A DNA stretch of 64,000 bases, taken from NCBI RefSeq assembly GCF_900169165.1, contig NZ_FXYY01000004.1:124001-188000 (forward strand). Direction: 5' to 3'. This stretch comes from Brevibacterium linens ATCC 9172. GTDB taxonomy: Bacteria; Actinomycetota; Actinomycetes; Actinomycetales; Brevibacteriaceae. Shown here piece by piece: positions 18,188 through 26,270 of this stretch (position 1 is its first letter; the number at the start of each line of letters is the position of its first letter). The position numbers were made by a program, and so were the translations under genes. Below the pieces are notes generated by a model, which worked only from the letters and a program-made list of their open reading frames with translations, ran no database searches and was not told the origin of the DNA.

Positions 18188-20062
18188 TCATTCGACCGTG
18201 ACCGACTTCGCGAGGTTGCGCGGCTGGTCGACGTCGAGGCCCTTGGCCGTGGCCAGCTCCATCGCGAAGATCTGCAGCGGAACGGTCGTCAGCAGCGGCG
18301 CCATGAGCGTCGTCGTCTCGGGCACGTAGATGACCTCGGAGGCGAACTGATCGACCTCTTCGTCGCCCTCCTCGGCGATGACGACGGTGTTCGCACCGCG
18401 GGCGCGGACTTCCTGGATGTTCGAGATGACCTTCGCATGCAGCGAATCGCGGCCGCGTTTGGAGGGGACGACGATGATGACGAGCTGACCGTCGTCGATG
18501 AGCGCAATCGGTCCGTGCTTGAGCTCACCGGCGGCGAAGCCCTCCGCGTGGATGTACGCGAGCTCCTTGAGCTTGAGCGCACCCTCCATCGCCACCGGGT
18601 AGCCGACGTGACGGCCGAGGAACAGCACCGAGTCGACGTCCTGATTGCGGTCGGCCAGCGCCAGAACCTGCGACTTCGTCTCGTCGAGGATGTGCTGGAT
18701 CTTCTCCGGGATGGACTGCAGCTCGGCGAGGATGGATGCGATCTCATCGCGGAACTTATTGCCCCGCAGCTGGGCGAGGTAGAGGCCGAGCAGATAGCAG
18801 GCGACGACCTGCGACAGGAAGGCCTTCGTCGAAGCCACGGCGATCTCCGGGCCGGCGTGGGTGTAGAGCGCGGCATCGGATTCGCGCGGAATCGTCGAGC
18901 CGAAGGTATTGCAGATCGCGATGACCTTCGCGCCCTGCTGACGGGCGTGGCGGACGGCCATGATCGTGTCCATGGTCTCCCCGGACTGCGAGATCGCCAC
19001 GACGAGCGTCTTCTCCGTGACCACCGGATCCCGGTAGCGGAATTCGTGGGCGAGCTCCACCTCGGTGGGGATGCGGCACCAGTGCTCGATCGCGTACTTC
19101 GCGACCTGACCGGCGTACGCGGCGGTGCCGCAGGCGATGACGACGATCTTGTCCACGGACTTGAGCACGTTCTCGTCGATGTGCATCTCGTCGAGCGTCA
19201 GGCGGCCCTCGGTGTCGAGACGGCCGAGCAGGGTGTCGGCCACGGCCTGTGGCTGATCGTGGATCTCCTTGTCCATGAACGACGCGAAGCCGCCCTTCTC
19301 CGCCGATGCGGTGTCCCAGTCGACCTCGAACTGCTCACCTTCGACGGGGTTGCCGTCGGTGTCCGTGATCGTGACCGTCTCCGGGGTGATGGTGACGACT
19401 TCGTCCTGGCCGATCTCAACGGCTGTGCGGGTGTAGTCGATGAACGCGGCGACGTCGGAGCCGAGGAAGTTCTCCCCCTCGCCGAGGCCGATGACCAGCG
19501 GTGAGTTCCGGCGTGCGGCGACGACCTGACCGGGAGCATCGGCGTGGACGGCGAGCAGGGTGAACGCGCCCTCGAGTTCGGTCGCGGTCCTGCGCATCGC
19601 GGCGGTGAGGTCGCCGGTCTCCCGGTAGTTCTTCGCCAGCTGGGCGGCGGCCACCTCGGTGTCGGTCTCGGAGAGGAATTCGACGCCCTCGGCGACGAGG
19701 TCCTTCTTCAGGTGGGCGAAGTTCTCGATGATCCCGTTGTGGATGAGCGCGAGCTTCCCACCGTCGGCCAGGTGCGGGTGGGCGTTGACGTCGGTGGGTC
19801 CACCGTGGGTGGCCCAGCGGGTGTGGCCGATTCCGGTCTGCGCCGCCGGCAGCGGGTTGGCCTCGATCTCCTCGGTCAGGGCGGAGAACTTTCCGGCCTT
19901 CTTCGCCGAGGCGAGCTGACCGTCTTCGGTCACGAGCGCGACACCGGCCGAGTCGTAGCCGCGGTATTCGAGCCTCTTCAGGCCGCCGAGCACGACATCG
20001 AGCGCCGTGTGATCGGCATTGTCAACGGGGGCCTTGGATACATAGCCAACGATTCCACACAT
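18188..20062 (-). CDS. glmS: Glutamine-fructose-6-phosphate aminotransferase (isomerizing)
   Basis: Makes glucosamine-6-phosphate from fructose-6-P and glutamine, the first step to UDP-GlcNAc; GlmM encoded 3.3 kb away does the next step. N-terminal glutaminase domain starts with the catalytic Cys2 (MCGIVGYVS), with HTRWATHG near 80; two SIS domains follow (SQSGETMDTIMAV near 365, ...) and the protein ends with the conserved LAKSVTVE. 624 residues is normal. The start at 20062 is fixed by Cys2; there is no Shine-Dalgarno sequence, and TATACG about 30 nt upstream may be a -10, so the leader is very short. Confidence 0.97.
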   Translation of the reverse strand: MCGIVGYVSKAPVDNADHTALDVVLGGLKRLEYRGYDSAGVALVTEDGQLASAKKAGKFSALTEEIEANPLPAAQTGIGHTRWATHGGPTDVNAHPHLADGGKLALIHNGIIENFAHLKKDLVAEGVEFLSETDTEVAAAQLAKNYRETGDLTAAMRRTATELEGAFTLLAVHADAPGQVVAARRNSPLVIGLGEGENFLGSDVAAFIDYTRTAVEIGQDEVVTITPETVTITDTDGNPVEGEQFEVDWDTASAEKGGFASFMDKEIHDQPQAVADTLLGRLDTEGRLTLDEMHIDENVLKSVDKIVVIACGTAAYAGQVAKYAIEHWCRIPTEVELAHEFRYRDPVVTEKTLVVAISQSGETMDTIMAVRHARQQGAKVIAICNTFGSTIPRESDAALYTHAGPEIAVASTKAFLSQVVACYLLGLYLAQLRGNKFRDEIASILAELQSIPEKIQHILDETKSQVLALADRNQDVDSVLFLGRHVGYPVAMEGALKLKELAYIHAEGFAAGELKHGPIALIDDGQLVIIVVPSKRGRDSLHAKVISNIQEVRARGANTVVIAEEGDEEVDQFASEVIYVPETTTLMAPLLTTVPLQIFAMELATAKGLDVDQPRNLAKSVTVE

Positions 20063-20173
20063 GAGGGAGATTTTACGCACTCCCGCCCGTTCTCGTATAG
20101 TTCGGCGAGTCACGATCGGGTCAACGTGACCAACCGCACGCGCACGCGGGCACGGTGGGACCGCCTCGGCGAG

Positions 20174-20227
20174 GGTGAGGGCATTGCCCGACCTGTCGCG
20201 GGTGAGAGCATTGCCCGACCTGGCGCG
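20174..20227. repeat. 27-bp direct repeat between glmS and coaA
   Basis: Two adjacent copies (20174-20200 and 20201-20227), each containing GCATTGCCCGACCTG (or AGCATT variant), differ at two positions. The block follows directly on a CCGCCTCGGCGAGGG copy (20161-20175) and lies 34 bp before the coaA start, in the shared promoter region of the divergent genes. Confidence 0.85.
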
Positions 20228-20260
20228 GGGGCAGAACATGACGCGTGACACAATGGGGGA

Positions 20261-21298
20261 ATGAGCCATGTCGACCCTCAGTTGGACCGTGCGCGCAAGC
20301 TCGCCGGACTCAATACCGCCCGGCGCAGCGAACCGGACACGACGTCCCCGTTCTGGGAATTCGACCGGGAGGTGTGGGGCACGCTCGCCCAGGCCACTCC
20401 CCTGCCGCTGAAGCAGCGCGACATCGAACGGCTGCGCGGGCTCGGCGATCGGATCAACCTCGACGAGGTGGCTCAGGTCTACCTGCCCCTGTCCCGTCTG
20501 CTCAATCTCTACGTCTCCGCACGTCGAGCGAAACACGACCTGACCAGGGAGTTCTTCTCTCCGCTGCACGAACGCGGGCTGGAACCGCAGGACGCCAAAC
20601 GCACGCCCTTCGTCATCGGCGTCGCCGGCTCCGTGGCCGTGGGCAAGTCGACGACGGCACGTGTGCTGCGCGAACTGCTCGCCCGCTGGCCCGACACCCC
20701 GCGCGTCGAGCTCATCACCACCGACGGATTCCTCTACCCCAATGCCGAACTCGACCGTCGCCGCCTCAACGGGCGGAAGGGATTCCCCGAATCGTACGAC
20801 CGGCGCAAGCTGCTCAAGTTCATCTCCGCCGTGAAATCCGGGGCCCCCGAGGTCCGCGCTCCCGTGTACTCGCACCACACCTACGACATCGTTCCCGGCG
20901 CCGAGGTGGTCGTGCGCTCCCCCGATGTCCTCATCGTCGAAGGCCTCAACGTCCTCCAACCCGCCCGCCCCCGTCAGGACGGAACCGTGGGCTTGGCCAT
21001 CAGCGACTACTTCGACTTCTCCGTCTACGTCGATGCGCGCTCCCGCGATATCCGGCAGTGGTACATCTCGCGGTTCCTCAAACTCAAGCACGGCGCGTTC
21101 CAGGACGAGGACTCCTACTTCCACCGCTACTCGCAGCTCGACGATGACGAAGCGATCACCCTGGCCACGGAGATCTGGGACTCCATCAACTTCCCGAACC
21201 TGCGCGAGAACGTCCAACCCAGCCGCGGCCGCGCCGACCTCGTGCTCCACAAGTCCTCGGACCACACCATCCGGAAGGTGCAGCTGCGGAAGCTGTGA
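20261..21298 (+). CDS. coaA: Type I pantothenate kinase
   Basis: Phosphorylates pantothenate, the committed step of CoA synthesis. P-loop [15 protein letters not shown] at about residues 124-138; the pantothenate-binding segment DGFLYPN (about 168) and the C-terminal FWDxINxxNLxENI-like stretch ([15 protein letters not shown], about 304-318) are those of prokaryotic type I kinases. Length of 345 is slightly longer than E. coli (316). GGGGGA precedes the ATG. Divergent from glmS. Confidence 0.96.
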   Translation: MSHVDPQLDRARKLAGLNTARRSEPDTTSPFWEFDREVWGTLAQATPLPLKQRDIERLRGLGDRINLDEVAQVYLPLSRLLNLYVSARRAKHDLTREFFSPLHERGLEPQDAKRTPFVIGVAGSVAVGKSTTARVLRELLARWPDTPRVELITTDGFLYPNAELDRRRLNGRKGFPESYDRRKLLKFISAVKSGAPEVRAPVYSHHTYDIVPGAEVVVRSPDVLIVEGLNVLQPARPRQDGTVGLAISDYFDFSVYVDARSRDIRQWYISRFLKLKHGAFQDEDSYFHRYSQLDDDEAITLATEIWDSINFPNLRENVQPSRGRADLVLHKSSDHTIRKVQLRKL

Positions 21299-21506
21299 GC
21301 AGGGCTGCCGGGCGGGGCTCTTTGACTGGAGTCGCCGGGCGGTGAGGAAATAGTTTCACCCCTCCGGCGGTTGCACTGGGTGCACTGAACCACTCACCGT
21401 CAGCAGGCCACCTGCCTGCGGCGGCGACCGGAGGCGGGCGATCCCCGCGCCGTCACGGGAGTCCCCGTGCATGCTCGGTCGTTTCGGCAGCAGAAAGGGA
21501 CCCACT

Positions 21507-23369
21507 ATGAGTGTGCCGTCCGCACATCACCTCATGTACTCCTCGGTCAAGAGCAAGAAGACCCCCGAGACGCGCATCCAACCGGGTATCTACAAGCGGA
21601 TCGGCGGGTATGCGACTCGCCACAAGCGCAAACTCATCGTCTTTCTGCTGCTGTCCGTGCTCACCGCCGGCATCGGCGTCCTCAATCCGGTGCTCGCCGG
21701 TGACGTCGTCAACGCCATCACCGGCGGCGGTCCCGTGTCCACGGTCGTGTGGCTGGCCGTGGCCATCGGCGGGTTGGCTATCGCCGATGCGGCCATCTCG
21801 ATCACGAACCGGTACCTGTCCTCACGGATCGGCGAGGGACTCATCTTCGATCTGCGCACGGCCGTCTACGATCACGTCCAGTCGATGCCGATCGCGTTCT
21901 TCAATCGCACCCGCACCGGAGCCCTGGTCTCCCGACTCAACACGGATGTCATCGGTGCGCAGCGGGCATTTTCGAACACCCTGTCCGGCATCGTGTCGAA
22001 CTTCGTCTCCCTGGCTCTGACCGTCGGAGTCATGGTCACGATCTCCTGGCAGGTGACCGTGCTGTCGATCCTGCTGCTGCCGCTGTTCATCATCCCCACC
22101 CGCATGCTCAGCGGAAAGCTCGCGTCCCTGCAGTTCGAAGCGGCGAACAACTCCGCCGATATGTCGACGCGCATGACCGAACGGTTCTCCGCCGCCGGGG
22201 CCACCCTGGTCAAGCTCTTCGGCAATCCCCGGCAGGAGAACGAGGAGTTCGCCGACCGCGCCGGTCAGGTCCGCGATATCGGCGTCAAGGTCGCAATGCT
22301 GCAGTCGACGTTCGTCTCGTCCCTGACTCTCGTCTCTGCACTGGCGCTGGCCCTCGTCTACGGTGTCGGCGGTGTGCAGGCGGTCGTCGGCAACCTCAAC
22401 GCCGGTCAGGTCGTGACCCTGGCACTGCTGCTCACCCGGCTCTACACACCGCTGACGATGCTCGCCAACGCACGTCTGGACATCCAGAGCGCAGTCGTGT
22501 CCTTCCAACGCGTATTCGAGATCCTCGATCTCGTGCCCTATTTCAAGGAACCCTCGCAGCCGAAGGCTCTGCCCGCCGGTGGACTGGATGTGACATTCGA
22601 TCACGTCGACTTCGCCTACCCGAGCGCCTCGCAGGTCAGCCTGGCCAGCCTCGAGGACGTCTCCGTGCTCGACACCCGCGGCGGCGATGAGGTTCTCCAC
22701 GACCTGAGCTTCACCATTCCCGCCGGGCACACCGTCGCTCTCGTCGGATCCTCAGGTGCGGGCAAGTCGACGATCGCTTCGCTGCTGCCGCGGCTCTACG
22801 ACGTCACGGGCGGGACGATCACCATCGGCGGAGTCGATGTCCGCGACCTGTCGTTCGCCGACCTGCGCGAGGCCGTCGGCGTCGTCACCCAGGACGGCCA
22901 TGTCTTCCACGAATCGATCCGGGCCAACCTGGCGCTGGTCAATCCCGACGCCACCGAGGAGCAGATGCTCGATGCCATCGACCGGGCACAGCTGCGTGGT
23001 GTCATCGATGCTCTGCCCGATGGACTGGATACGGTCGTCGGTGAGCGCGGGTACCGGCTCTCCGGGGGCGAACGTCAGCGGCTGACGATCGCCCGGATGC
23101 TGTTGGCCTCCCCGGAGATCGTCGTGCTCGACGAGGCCACCTCGGCGTTGGACTCGACGAATGAGGCCGCGATCCAACGGGCCCTGGCCCAGGCGATGCA
23201 CGGGCGGACGGCTCTGGTCATCGCCCACCGTCTCTCGACGATCCGGCAGGCCGACACGTTCCTCGTCGTCGAGGCCGGTCGCATCGTCGAATCCGGCACC
23301 CACGAGCAGCTGGTCGGCCGCGGCGGTCGCTACGCCGAGCTCTACGCCACCCAGTTCGCCTCGAGCTGA
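21507..23369 (+). CDS. ABC transporter, fused permease-ATPase (multidrug/lipid exporter type)
   Basis: Half-size ABC exporter with six membrane helices (residues about 35-330) and a C-terminal ATPase: Walker A GSSGAGKSTIASLL near 414, signature LSGGERQRLTIARML near 517, Walker B IVVLDEATSALDS near 540. 620 residues is typical for homodimeric exporters (BmrA/MsbA-like). The linker before Walker A carries a short extra segment (SASQVSLASLEDVSVLDTRG). Start at 21507 chosen from GAAAGGGA upstream. Substrate unknown. It stands alone between coaA and glmM; the 208-bp gap before it has no recognisable element. Confidence 0.92.
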   Translation: MSVPSAHHLMYSSVKSKKTPETRIQPGIYKRIGGYATRHKRKLIVFLLLSVLTAGIGVLNPVLAGDVVNAITGGGPVSTVVWLAVAIGGLAIADAAISITNRYLSSRIGEGLIFDLRTAVYDHVQSMPIAFFNRTRTGALVSRLNTDVIGAQRAFSNTLSGIVSNFVSLALTVGVMVTISWQVTVLSILLLPLFIIPTRMLSGKLASLQFEAANNSADMSTRMTERFSAAGATLVKLFGNPRQENEEFADRAGQVRDIGVKVAMLQSTFVSSLTLVSALALALVYGVGGVQAVVGNLNAGQVVTLALLLTRLYTPLTMLANARLDIQSAVVSFQRVFEILDLVPYFKEPSQPKALPAGGLDVTFDHVDFAYPSASQVSLASLEDVSVLDTRGGDEVLHDLSFTIPAGHTVALVGSSGAGKSTIASLLPRLYDVTGGTITIGGVDVRDLSFADLREAVGVVTQDGHVFHESIRANLALVNPDATEEQMLDAIDRAQLRGVIDALPDGLDTVVGERGYRLSGGERQRLTIARMLLASPEIVVLDEATSALDSTNEAAIQRALAQAMHGRTALVIAHRLSTIRQADTFLVVEAGRIVESGTHEQLVGRGGRYAELYATQFASS

Positions 23370-23412
23370 GGACGCCCCGCAAGGCACTGCCGCAGCCGTT
23401 GGCACGACCGCT

Positions 23413-24765
23413 CTACAGCGCGAGGTGCTCCTTGACCGACGCGGCCAGGCGCTCGGCCTGGGCGGCGGCGGCGTCCTCGGTGGCAGCTTCGACCATGACG
23501 CGGATGAGCGGTTCGGTGCCCGAGGCACGCAGCAGCACGCGACCGGTATCGGCGAGTTCGGCTTCGACGGCGGCCACCGCGGCGGCGACCTGCGGGTGAT
23601 CGACGTTGTTCTTGTCCACGCCCTTGACGTTGACGAGCGCCTGCGGCAGCTGCGGGATCTCCGCGGCGAGGTCGGCCAGGGTGCGCTTGGCATCGGCCAT
23701 CCGCTTCATCAGGTGCAGGGCCGTCTGCACACCGTCGCCGGTGGTGCCGTGATCGAGCATGAGCACATGTCCGGACTGTTCCCCGCCGAGTGCATACCCG
23801 TCGGCGAGCATCCGTTCGAGCACGTAGCGGTCGCCGACAGCCGTCTGCACGGTGTTGATGCCGTACTTGTCCATCGCCTGCGTCAGGCCCAGGTTCGACA
23901 TGACGGTGGTGACCAGCGTGTTGCCACGCAGCTCACCGAGCTCCTTGAGCCCGATCGCGAGGATGCCCATGACCTGGTCGCCGTTGACGACGCGGCCCAG
24001 CGAGTCCACGGCCAGGCAGCGGTCGGCGTCACCGTCGAAGGCCACGCCCAGATCGGACTGGGTCTCGACGACGAGGCGCTGCAGCGGTTCGAGGTGGGTC
24101 GAACCGACACCGTCGTTGATGTTGAAGCCGTCGGGTTCGGCGGCGGAGACGATGACTTCGGCGCCGGCCTGACGCAGTGCGGCGGGTCCGACGACGGAGG
24201 CCGCACCGTGGGCGCAGTCGACGACGACCTTGAGTCCCGACAGCGGGCGCACATTGTCGGCGTCGACACAGCGCACAAGGTGTTCGGTGTACTCGTCGGC
24301 AGCGGCCGGGTAGCGCGCGATGCGACCGACGTCCGCGCCGGTCGGACGGTCCCAGTCCTGGTCGAAGATGGCGAGGATCTCGTCTTCGACGGCGTCGTCG
24401 AGCTTCGTTCCGCCTGCGGCGAAGAATTTGATGCCGTTGTCGGGCATGGGGTTGTGGGAGGCGGAGATGACGACGCCGAAGGCGGCACCGGTGTCCTTGA
24501 CGACCTGGGCGATGCCCGGCGTCGGCAGCATGCCCGCGTCGAGGACGTCGACTCCCGTCGAGGCGATGCCGGCGCTCAGTGCGGCGGAGAGGAATTCGCC
24601 GGACACGCGCGTGTCACGTCCGACCACGGCGAAGGGGCGCTTCTCGCCCGTCCAGCCGCGGCTGAGCACGCGCGAACCTGCGACCGAGAGCTGGAGCGCG
24701 AGTTTGGCCGAGATATCGCGATTGGCCAGTCCGCGCACTCCATCGGTGCCGAAGAGTCGAGACAT
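23413..24765 (-). CDS. glmM: Phosphoglucosamine mutase
   Basis: Converts glucosamine-6-P to glucosamine-1-P for UDP-GlcNAc. Catalytic serine loop SASHNPMPDNGIKFF (about residues 101-115), metal loop DGDADRCLAVD (about 240-250) and sugar-phosphate site RASGTEPLIRVMVE near 418 are all intact. 450 residues is normal. Start at 24765 (MSRLFGTDGVRG) has AAAGGA upstream; the longer frame adds seven residues. Lies downstream of rpsI-rplM in the standard actinobacterial order but separated by a terminator. Confidence 0.97.
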   Translation of the reverse strand: MSRLFGTDGVRGLANRDISAKLALQLSVAGSRVLSRGWTGEKRPFAVVGRDTRVSGEFLSAALSAGIASTGVDVLDAGMLPTPGIAQVVKDTGAAFGVVISASHNPMPDNGIKFFAAGGTKLDDAVEDEILAIFDQDWDRPTGADVGRIARYPAAADEYTEHLVRCVDADNVRPLSGLKVVVDCAHGAASVVGPAALRQAGAEVIVSAAEPDGFNINDGVGSTHLEPLQRLVVETQSDLGVAFDGDADRCLAVDSLGRVVNGDQVMGILAIGLKELGELRGNTLVTTVMSNLGLTQAMDKYGINTVQTAVGDRYVLERMLADGYALGGEQSGHVLMLDHGTTGDGVQTALHLMKRMADAKRTLADLAAEIPQLPQALVNVKGVDKNNVDHPQVAAAVAAVEAELADTGRVLLRASGTEPLIRVMVEAATEDAAAAQAERLAASVKEHLAL

Positions 24766-24904
24766 GGTGGGGGATCCTTTCGTCAATGTCGGAGTCGATC
24801 TTAGTCGATCCGCGGGGTGTCGGCCGTGATATCGGCACCCTCACCGAGGCGGCCGAGTGCACCCGTGGCCACGTCAGTGACCGTGTGAGATGAGTCCGGA
24901 TATG

Positions 24905-24945
24905 AGAAAAGCGGCCCCGAACCAGGTTCGGGACCGCATTCTCAT
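24905..24945 (-). terminator. Rho-independent terminator of rplM-rpsI
   Basis: Arms GCGGCCCCGAAC (24911-24922) and GTTCGGGACCGC (24926-24937) form a 12-bp stem with a 3-nt loop; on the minus strand it is followed by CTTTTCTC, the expected T-rich tail. It stands about 80 bp after the rpsI stop. Confidence 0.85.
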
Positions 24946-25015
24946 GTTCATGATGCTGAACTGTCGATGACTGCGACTCAGTGGCAGACCAGCCGCAGTC
25001 GGTTCGCCAGCGAGA

Positions 25016-25525
25016 TCAGCGCTTCGAGAACTGAGGTGCCTTACGGGCCTTCTTGAGACCGGCCTTCTTGCGCTCAGGAACGCGAGCATCGCGGCTGAGG
25101 TATCCGGCCTTCTTCAGCTCGGCGCGGTTGGACTCCGCGTCGATCTGGTTGAGCGAACGGGCCACGCCGAGGCGGACGGCGCCGGCCTGGCCGGAGGGTC
25201 CACCGCCGGAGATCCGGACGATGACGTCGAAGCGTCCGCCCAGGTCGAGCAGGGTGAAGGGCTCGTTGACGAGCTGCTGGTGCAGCTTGTTCGGGAAGTA
25301 CTCTTCGAGAGTACGTCCGTTGATGGTCCACTCACCGGTGCCGGGGACGAGGCGCACGCGAGCAATTGCCTGCTTGCGGCGGCCGACTCCGTTGCCGGGA
25401 GCGGTCAGGGACTGTCCACGTCCACCGGCGGTGCTTTCGCCCAGGCCAGCGGATGCGGGAGTCTCGGAAGTGTATTCGGTGATCTCTTCTTCGACAGTTT
25501 CTGTCGCGTTGGTGGTATCAGCCAC
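25016..25525 (-). CDS. rpsI: 30S ribosomal protein S9
   Basis: Small-subunit protein whose Lys/Arg-rich C-terminal tail reaches the P-site tRNA; the ending KAPQFSKR is the family signature. The core starts at [14 protein letters not shown] (residue 46) after a 45-residue Thr/Glu/Gly-rich N-terminal extension, as seen in other actinobacteria. Start is GTG at 25525 with CGAGGAG upstream. Follows rplM by 32 bp. Confidence 0.98.
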   Translation of the reverse strand: MADTTNATETVEEEITEYTSETPASAGLGESTAGGRGQSLTAPGNGVGRRKQAIARVRLVPGTGEWTINGRTLEEYFPNKLHQQLVNEPFTLLDLGGRFDVIVRISGGGPSGQAGAVRLGVARSLNQIDAESNRAELKKAGYLSRDARVPERKKAGLKKARKAPQFSKR

Positions 25526-25557
25526 GGTTCTCCTCGGGATGTCTAGAGCTCAGGCGC

Positions 25558-26001
25558 TTACTGCGCGACCTGGCTGAGTTCGTACGGCTGCGGATTCTGA
25601 GCGGCGTGCGGGTGCTCGGCACCTGCATAGACCTTCAGCTTCTGCATCTGGGCACGTCCGAGACGAGTCTTCGGGACCATACCGGCGACAGCCTTCTCGA
25701 CTGCACGCTCGGGGTGGGTGGCGAGGAGCTCGGCGTAGTTCACGCTCTTGAGGCCACCCGGGTAACCGGAGTGACGGTAAGCGCGCTTCTTCTCGAGCTT
25801 CGCACCTGTCAGCGCGACCTTGTCGGCGTTGATGATGATGACGAAGTCACCGGTGTCCGTGTTCGGAGTGAACGTGGTCTTGTGCTTGCCGCGCAGGAGG
25901 CGTGCCACCTGCGAAGCAAGGCGACCGAGCACCTGGTCAGTGGCGTCAATGACGTGCCACTGGTGCTCAACGTCACCGGGCTTAGCTGTATACGTACGCA
26001 A
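25558..26001 (-). CDS. rplM: 50S ribosomal protein L13
   Basis: Early-assembly large-subunit protein. The sequence starts [19 protein letters not shown] and contains the L13 landmarks [16 protein letters not shown] and the KxYAGxxHPHxAQxPxP C-terminal pattern. The length of 147 residues is the family standard only if a TTG at 26001 is taken as start; it is preceded by AGAAGG with a good spacing of about 6 nt. The frame continues upstream to an ATG at 26076 but those 25 residues are not L13-like. TTG initiation is therefore favoured. Confidence 0.97.
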   Translation of the reverse strand: MRTYTAKPGDVEHQWHVIDATDQVLGRLASQVARLLRGKHKTTFTPNTDTGDFVIIINADKVALTGAKLEKKRAYRHSGYPGGLKSVNYAELLATHPERAVEKAVAGMVPKTRLGRAQMQKLKVYAGAEHPHAAQNPQPYELSQVAQ

Positions 26002-26148
26002 AAGTAGCCTTCTTTTCGTATCTGTGTTCAGTGCAGCGCCGGGTCCGCATCGGGTCGTGAGTCCAATGGGTCTCAAGCGCTGGTTGTCTTCAATCGGGTG
26101 AGCCTATCGACGCATTCCCCTCACCTACGGGCCTGCAACGCATGAGGC

Positions 26149-26178
26149 TATGTAAGGGAGTGCGACAAGCACACACAA
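26149..26178 (-). promoter_or_regulatory. Candidate rplM-rpsI promoter
   Basis: On the minus strand TTGTGT (-35, 26178-26173) and TACATA (-10, 26154-26149) are 18 nt apart, which would start the message about 140 nt ahead of rplM. The rest of the 269-bp gap between rplM and the next gene is moderately AT-rich with no gene. Confidence 0.4.
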
Positions 26179-26270
26179 CGACAATCAAATATACATGGCC
26201 GCAGGCCCGGGGAGCAAACGCCCAGAGCGGTCTCAGGGCGGCTCGAAACCTGAGCCGATAGTATTGATCT

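Noticed and set aside
26002-26076. N-terminal extension of L13 from an upstream ATG
   Set aside because: The 25 extra residues are not L13-like and would cover the ribosome site that serves the TTG start.
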